Assembly (NCBI RefSeq): GCF_030056815.1
Contig: NZ_JASHKR010000004.1
Coordinates: 125,880 to 189,879, forward strand
Reading direction: 5' to 3'
DNA: 64,000 nucleotides
Source: Rhodococcus sp. IEGM 1379
GTDB lineage: Bacteria; Actinomycetota; Actinomycetes; Mycobacteriales; Mycobacteriaceae
This document shows positions 59,181-64,000 of this stretch, piece by piece (the stretch's first letter is position 1; each line of letters begins with the position of its first letter). Under the pieces are notes generated by a model. The model was not told the DNA's origin. It did no database searches and saw only the letters and a list, made by a program, of their open reading frames with translations. Made by a program: the position numbers and the translations under genes.

Positions 59181-60605
59181 ATGACGTCAGGACCGCACAC
59201 GGAACCGAGCTATGCCCCATCTCTGGTCGATCAGGTGGCAAGTCTGGCGTCCGGCGCGATCACGTCCGTCGCCGCTACTTCCGCGACGCTCGACCGCATC
59301 GACGCGTCGCAGTCCACCTTGAACGCATTCAAGATCGTCCGCCGGGAAAAGGCCCTCGAAGAAGCCGCCGATGCCGATCGTCGTCTAGCGCTGGGCGAAC
59401 GCCTTCCCCTGCTCGGTGTGCCTATCGCAGTCAAGGACGACGTCGACATCGTCGGCGAGCCCACCGCATTCGGCTGCCCCGGCGAATTCCCTGCCAAGAC
59501 AGAAGATTCCGAGATGGTTCGACGCCTCCGCGCCGCCGGCGCCGTGATCGTCGGCAAGACCAACAGCCCCGAACTGGGCCAGTGGCCGGTCACCAGTGGC
59601 AGCGCCTTCGGATACACCCGAAATCCGTGGTCACAGCAGCACACTCCCGGCGGCTCGTCCGGTGGCACCGCAGCCGCCGTTGCGGCCGGATTGGTCAGTG
59701 CCGGAATCGGTTCCGACGGTGCCGGCTCGATCCGCATCCCGGCTGCCTGGACCCATCTGGTGGGCATCAAACCGCAACGAGGCCGCATTTCCACCTGGCC
59801 CGACGCCGAAGCGTTCTACGGACTGACCGTCAACGGACCTCTCGCCCGATCCGTTGCCGACGCGGCACTGCTCCTCGACGTTGCAGCCGGGAGCCACGAG
59901 GGCGATCTGCACACACCGGCGCCCGTGACCGTCAGCGATGCCGTCGGACGCGACCCGGGCAAGCTGAACATCGCACTGTCCCTGCGTAATCCGTTCACCG
60001 CCACTCCGGTCTCCCTCGACCCTGAGGTCCGCCGAGCGGTGTACTCCCTGGCCGACACTCTGCGCAGCCTCGGACATCGCGTCGTGGTGGACGATCCCGC
60101 GTACGGCCTGGTATTCGGATTGAACTTTCTCCCGCGCTCACTCGCCGGCGTGTACGACTGGCTCCAACGCCTCCCGGATCCGTCGCTGGCAGATCCCAGA
60201 ACTCGCGGAAATGCACAGAACGGCAAGCTACTTCGCGGTGCGCCACTTCGTGCGGCACGCGCAACCGAACCTCGGATGCGCCGACGCATCGGAGCCATAT
60301 TCGAGAAGTACGACGTAATCCTGGCACCCACCACGGCAACGCCGCCGATCAAGGCAACTGCTATCGACGACATCGGCGGTTGGGAAACCGACAAGGTGAT
60401 GACCGGAGCCTGCCCCTACGCCTGGCCATGGAATGTTCTCGGGTGGCCGTCGATCAGCATTCCCGCCGGGTTCAGCAATGCCGGCCTGCCGATCGGCGCT
60501 CAGTTGATGGGCAACGAGAACACCGAACCGCTATTGGTCTCCCTCGCAGCACAATTGGAGTCGGTGCTGCGCTGGGATCAGGTTCGCCCCGAACCGTGGT
60601 GGTGA
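59181..60605 (+). CDS. Amidase (amidase-signature family)
   Basis: 474 aa. The Ser-Ser-Lys triad is visible: Lys in GVPIAVKDDVDIVG, cis-Ser in PGGSSGGTAAAVAAGL and the nucleophilic Ser in GSDGAGSIRIPA. It hydrolyses amides or aryl-acyl amides; substrate not predictable. ATG 59181 has AAAGGGA upstream. Probably controlled by the downstream TetR protein through the palindrome at 59144. Confidence 0.92.
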   Translation: MTSGPHTEPSYAPSLVDQVASLASGAITSVAATSATLDRIDASQSTLNAFKIVRREKALEEAADADRRLALGERLPLLGVPIAVKDDVDIVGEPTAFGCPGEFPAKTEDSEMVRRLRAAGAVIVGKTNSPELGQWPVTSGSAFGYTRNPWSQQHTPGGSSGGTAAAVAAGLVSAGIGSDGAGSIRIPAAWTHLVGIKPQRGRISTWPDAEAFYGLTVNGPLARSVADAALLLDVAAGSHEGDLHTPAPVTVSDAVGRDPGKLNIALSLRNPFTATPVSLDPEVRRAVYSLADTLRSLGHRVVVDDPAYGLVFGLNFLPRSLAGVYDWLQRLPDPSLADPRTRGNAQNGKLLRGAPLRAARATEPRMRRRIGAIFEKYDVILAPTTATPPIKATAIDDIGGWETDKVMTGACPYAWPWNVLGWPSISIPAGFSNAGLPIGAQLMGNENTEPLLVSLAAQLESVLRWDQVRPEPWW

Positions 60606-60610
60606 ACCAC

Positions 60611-61174
60611 ATGAGCACACTCGATGTTCGCACTCGAATCCTCGATGCCGTTCTCCACATCGTCATCACCGACGGAATTGCCGGCGTCAGCAACAGGCGT
60701 ATCGCCGCCCAGGCCGGGGTGTCACTGGGATCGATCACGTACCATTTCCCGGCCCAGTCGGACATGCTGCGCGCCACCTTGTTCCGGTTCGTGACCGACG
60801 AAACCACACGATTGCTGGCACTGGCCGAGAAATACCGGTTCGCCGGACTGAGCATCGAAGACGCTGCTGCCCTGACCGAGAAGGTCGCCCACGATCTTTC
60901 GTTCTCCGCCGAGCGGATAGCGCCCTTCGAGATGTATATCGCCGCCGGGCGTGATCACGAACTACACCAGGTGGCGGTGGAATGCTTTGCCGCGTACGAC
61001 AATCTGGCGGTCACGATCCTGACCGCACTCGGGGTACCCGATCCACAGCCAGTCGCTTCCGCCCTGGTCGCGTTGATTGCCGGCATCCAACTGAGACAGC
61101 TGGCAACAGGTATCGACGACCAGGACATCACGTCGTCGATCCTGTTGATCCTCAAAGGTGCTACGCCCCCGTGA
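60611..61174 (+). CDS. TetR-family transcriptional regulator
   Basis: 187 aa. N-terminal helix-turn-helix: TRILDAVLHIVITDGIAGVSNRRIAAQAGVS followed by LGSITYHFPAQSDML, typical of TetR regulators. The C-terminal ligand domain is helical and unassigned. The gene begins 5 nt after the amidase stop; a GTG at 60602 (GTGA overlap) is an alternative start. Likely a local repressor of the amidase operon. Confidence 0.9.
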   Translation: MSTLDVRTRILDAVLHIVITDGIAGVSNRRIAAQAGVSLGSITYHFPAQSDMLRATLFRFVTDETTRLLALAEKYRFAGLSIEDAAALTEKVAHDLSFSAERIAPFEMYIAAGRDHELHQVAVECFAAYDNLAVTILTALGVPDPQPVASALVALIAGIQLRQLATGIDDQDITSSILLILKGATPP

Positions 61175-61223
61175 GCCTTTTCGGCAGTCCCCGCAACCAG
61201 AAAGGCGCACAGGGGCTACGCCC

Positions 61224-62141
61224 CTAGAAGCCCAGCTTGCCCAGCTGCTTGGGATCGCGCTGCCAGTCCTTGGCAACCTTCACGTGCAGCTCGAGGAAGA
61301 TCCGCACACCGAGTAGCTTCTCGATCTGCAGGCGGGCGCTGGTTCCGACCTCACGCAGTCGGGCACCGCCCTTACCGATGACGATGCCCTTCTGGCTGGG
61401 CCGCTCGACGTAGAGCAGAGCGTGGACGTCGAGCAGTTCGCCCTGCTTCTCCGTGCGGCCTTCACGTGGAATCACTTCTTCGATCACGACAGCGAGCGAG
61501 TGCGGCAGTTCTTCGCCGAGTCCCTCGAGTGCAGCCTCACGGATGAGTTCTGCCATGAGTACTTCTTCGGGCTCGTCGGTCAGTTCGCCGTCCGGGTAGA
61601 AGGCCGGGCCCTCGTCCATCAGACTTGCCAGCACGTCGACAAGTACCTCGACCTGCTCGCCGGACTGCGCCGACACCGGCACAACCTCGGATTCGGGACC
61701 GAGCAGTGTGGACAGTGCCAGCAACTGCTTGCCGACGTCGTCGCGGCTGACCTTGTCGATCTTGGTGACGATGCCGACCAGCTTGGTCTTGGGTGCCATC
61801 TGACGGATCTGCTGCAGAATCCAGCGGTCGCCGGGACCGATGGTCTCGTCGGCCGGGATGCACAGGCAGATGACGTCGACCTCGGAGTACGTATCGCGCA
61901 CCAGGTCGTTGAGTCGCTGACCGAGCAGGGTTCGCGGCTTGTGCAGGCCCGGTGTGTCCACCAGGATCAGCTGGGCATGTTCGCGGTGCACGATTCCACG
62001 GATGGTGTGGCGCGTCGTCTGCGGCCGAGACGAGGTGATGGCTACCTTGGCGCCGACCAACGCATTGGTCAGCGTGGACTTACCGGTGTTGGGACGGCCC
62101 ACGAAACATACGAACCCGGACCGGAATTCCTTTTTACTCAT
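61224..62141 (-). CDS. era: GTPase Era
   Basis: 305 aa. G1 VGRPNTGKSTLTNAL, G3 VDTPGLHKPRTLLG, G4 VTKIDKVSRDDVG, then a C-terminal KH domain with KGIVIGKGGARLREVG. It binds 16S rRNA and assists 30S assembly. Part of the conserved actinobacterial ybeY-corC-era order. A short inverted repeat AGGGGC/GCCCCT (61211-61225) overlaps its 3' end. Confidence 0.97.
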   Translation of the reverse strand: MSKKEFRSGFVCFVGRPNTGKSTLTNALVGAKVAITSSRPQTTRHTIRGIVHREHAQLILVDTPGLHKPRTLLGQRLNDLVRDTYSEVDVICLCIPADETIGPGDRWILQQIRQMAPKTKLVGIVTKIDKVSRDDVGKQLLALSTLLGPESEVVPVSAQSGEQVEVLVDVLASLMDEGPAFYPDGELTDEPEEVLMAELIREAALEGLGEELPHSLAVVIEEVIPREGRTEKQGELLDVHALLYVERPSQKGIVIGKGGARLREVGTSARLQIEKLLGVRIFLELHVKVAKDWQRDPKQLGKLGF

Positions 62142-62171
62142 ACTCGTACCACTCCTCGTTGAACTTCTCGC

Positions 62172-63476
62172 TCAGTCATCGTTGTCTTCTTTTTCTTCGT
62201 TTTCCGAGCGAGGCGCACGCTGCACAAAAACCGTGCTGATGCGTACCCGTCCACGACCGGTGTTGGTTCCTTCGCCGCGCAATATCAAGCCGTCGTACTC
62301 CACCTCGGACCCGGGCAGCGGCACCCGGCCCAGCACGTAGCCGATCAGACCGCCGACGGTTTCGACCTCGTCGTTCTCGAGTTCAAGATCAAACAGTTCG
62401 CCGAGATCTTCGATGGGGAGTCTCGCCGAAACCCGGAACATTCCGTCGCCGAGATCTTCGACGGGCGGTGTCTCGTCCTCGTCGTACTCGTCGGCGATTT
62501 CACCGACGATTTCTTCGATGACGTCCTCGATGGTGGCAAGTCCCGCGATTCCGCCGTACTCGTCGACGAGAATCGCCATGTGGTTTCGATCGCGCTGCAT
62601 CTCGGAGAGCAGGCTGTCGAGTGGTTTCGAGTCCGGAACGAAAACCGCCGGACGCATGACGTCGCAGACGTTGACGCTTCGCCCACCGTCGGGCAGGTGG
62701 TACGTCTGCTTCACCAAATCCTTGAGGTAGACGACGCCGAGAACGTCGTCGACATTTTCACCGATCACCGGCAACCGCGAATGTCCGCTGCGTACGGCCA
62801 ATGACGTTGCCTGCCCGGCACTCTTGTCGCTTTCGATCCAGACCATGTCGGTGCGCGGCACCATCACTTCACGGGCCGAGGTATCTCCGAGATCGAAGAC
62901 CGACTGGATCATCCGACGCTCTTCGTCGTCCACGACGCCTCGTGCCTGGGCCATGTCCACGAGTTCGCGCAATTCGATTTCGGACGCGAACGGGCCGTTC
63001 CGAAATCCCTTACCCGGTGTCAACGCGTTACCCAACAGGATCAGGATTCGGGAAACCGGACCGAGCAGAACACCGATCCACAAGAGCGGCAATGACGCGG
63101 TCAAAGCAATGGAGTACGCGTGCTGACGACCGAGCGTTCTCGGTCCGACACCGATCACCACGTACGAGACCAACACCATGATGACGGCCGTGGTTGTCAG
63201 AGCCCACCCCATCGACATCACATCGATGAGCCCGCCCACCAACACGACCGTCGCGGTGATCTCGCACAGAATACGAAGCAGCACCATCAGATTCACGTAC
63301 CGCGGACGGTCGGTCAGGATGCGTTGCACGCGCGCGGCGCCGGCTCGCTCTTCCTTGGCCATCTCGTCGATACGCGCCGCCGAAATGGTGTTGAGCGCTG
63401 AATCGACGGCGGCAAATATTCCGCCAACGGGGACCAGCGCAACTGCCAGGACAAAGAGCGCGATGGCGCTACTCAC
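62172..63476 (-). CDS. CorC/HlyC-type transporter-associated protein (DUF21-CBS)
   Basis: 434 aa. Three or four membrane helices of a DUF21/CNNM domain in the first ~160 residues, a CBS pair ([55 protein letters not shown]) and a C-terminal CorC_HlyC domain. Implicated in Mg2+/Co2+ homeostasis. Lies 30 nt from era and 24 nt after ybeY, on the same strand. Confidence 0.92.
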   Translation of the reverse strand: MSSAIALFVLAVALVPVGGIFAAVDSALNTISAARIDEMAKEERAGAARVQRILTDRPRYVNLMVLLRILCEITATVVLVGGLIDVMSMGWALTTTAVIMVLVSYVVIGVGPRTLGRQHAYSIALTASLPLLWIGVLLGPVSRILILLGNALTPGKGFRNGPFASEIELRELVDMAQARGVVDDEERRMIQSVFDLGDTSAREVMVPRTDMVWIESDKSAGQATSLAVRSGHSRLPVIGENVDDVLGVVYLKDLVKQTYHLPDGGRSVNVCDVMRPAVFVPDSKPLDSLLSEMQRDRNHMAILVDEYGGIAGLATIEDVIEEIVGEIADEYDEDETPPVEDLGDGMFRVSARLPIEDLGELFDLELENDEVETVGGLIGYVLGRVPLPGSEVEYDGLILRGEGTNTGRGRVRISTVFVQRAPRSENEEKEDNDD

Positions 63477-63500
63477 TACACAACCCCCGCGAGAATATGA

Positions 63501-64000
63501 TTATCGGTCCGCGCCGTCGACGAACCCGGTCTTGCCGAGCAACTTCTGATCACGTTCGGCCATCGCAGCCTCGCGGTCGATGCGACGCAGGTCTTCGTAC
63601 CATTCTTCGAGGAGGCTGTTCTGTAGTCCGAACATCTCCTTCTCTTCTTCCGGCTCGGCATGGTCGTAGCCGAGAAGGTGCAGCACGCCGTGAACGGTCA
63701 GCAGCGCAAGTTCATGGGCAAGTGAATGCCCCGCCTTGTCTGCCTGATCGGCCGCGAACGACGGGCACAGGACGATATCGCCGAGCATGGACGGACCGGG
63801 CTCCGGAGAGTCCGGACGTCCACCGGGCTCGAGTTCGTCCATCGGGAAGGACATGACGTCTGTCGGGCCCGGCAGATCCATCCACCGGACGTGCAGATCC
63901 GCCATGGTCGCGGAGTCGACGAGAACCATCGACAGCTCGGCCGCTGGATGGACATCCATCCGAGCGATCACGAAACGGGCAACGCTGATCAACTCCGGTT
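63501..64000 (-). CDS. ybeY: Endoribonuclease YbeY, N-terminus cut by window edge
   Basis: The zinc-binding signature [11 protein letters not shown] is present near the C-terminus and [10 protein letters not shown] is conserved. The reading frame stays open to base 64000, and the residues before the first in-window start (ending [11 protein letters not shown]) fit the family, so the true start is outside. YbeY processes 16S rRNA 3' ends. It is encoded directly upstream of the CorC gene. Confidence 0.93.
   Translation of the reverse strand, partial: PELISVARFVIARMDVHPAAELSMVLVDSATMADLHVRWMDLPGPTDVMSFPMDELEPGGRPDSPEPGPSMLGDIVLCPSFAADQADKAGHSLAHELALLTVHGVLHLLGYDHAEPEEEKEMFGLQNSLLEEWYEDLRRIDREAAMAERDQKLLGKTGFVDGADR

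Noticed and set aside
61211..61225. AGGGGC/GCCCCT hairpin between the convergent tetR and era genes as a terminator
   Set aside because: Only 6 bp, overlaps the era stop codon and has no T-run on either strand.

Overview
The window is a high-GC actinobacterial chromosome segment. It is most likely from Rhodococcus (erythropolis-like): many proteins resemble Mycobacterium tuberculosis DosR-regulon proteins, GTG/TTG starts and 1-4 nt stop/start overlaps are common, and the right end carries the conserved era-corC-ybeY block. Family assignments rest on recognised motifs and remembered family sequences, not on a database search.

Layout. (1) 1-5762, minus: a V/A-type ATPase operon in the order G/H-C-I-K-F-E-A-B; B runs off the left edge. 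(2) 5894-13747, plus: a first Kdp potassium pump operon (tiny membrane ORF, kdpF, A, B, C, D). Its KdpD has lost the kinase residues, there is no kdpE, and a small ANTAR-type protein follows. (3) 13782-35638: a dormancy/hypoxia island. It holds a DUF1876 (Rv1738-like) protein, a wax ester synthase/diacylglycerol acyltransferase, a slipin, an Rv1733c-like membrane protein, a P-type ATPase fused to hemerythrin, an Rv2004c-like kinase, two Acg-type nitroreductases, the DevR/DevS (DosR/DosS) two-component system, three universal stress proteins, a beta-phosphoglucomutase-like HAD protein, a trehalose-phosphatase/GH65 fusion, a flavodoxin, a short-chain dehydrogenase and a DUF2231 membrane protein. 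(4) 35650-39104: dinB, a FAD monooxygenase and a small resuscitation-promoting factor with a strong terminator. (5) 39774-41940: a NarL-type two-component pair and the stump of an ABC transporter gene. (6) 41937-46886: a phosphate/polyphosphate block (VTC-domain protein, DUF4956, CotH, DUF47, Pit transporter). (7) 46973-48871: a decayed membrane-protein gene, a tiny S4-like ORF and a secreted propeller-like protein. (8) 49160-58940: an alcohol dehydrogenase and universal stress protein, then a second, complete kdpFABCDE operon on the minus strand. (9) 59144-64000: an amidase/TetR operon with a palindromic operator, then era, corC/hlyC and ybeY (cut by the right edge).

Taken together, the region looks like an island for surviving energy and oxygen limitation. 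DevRS would sense O2/redox. Acg proteins, USPs, triacylglycerol synthesis, trehalose metabolism and a ribosome-hibernation-like protein would support quiescence. Kdp and V-ATPase would handle ion homeostasis, polyphosphate/Pi genes would handle phosphate storage, and an Rpf could serve waking. The most unusual points are the orphan Kdp operon with a KdpD pseudokinase and an ANTAR protein carrying an 18-bp internal duplication, the P-type ATPase-hemerythrin fusion with all di-iron ligands, the Rv2006-like polypeptide split into two convergent genes, and a V-type ATPase beside this island.
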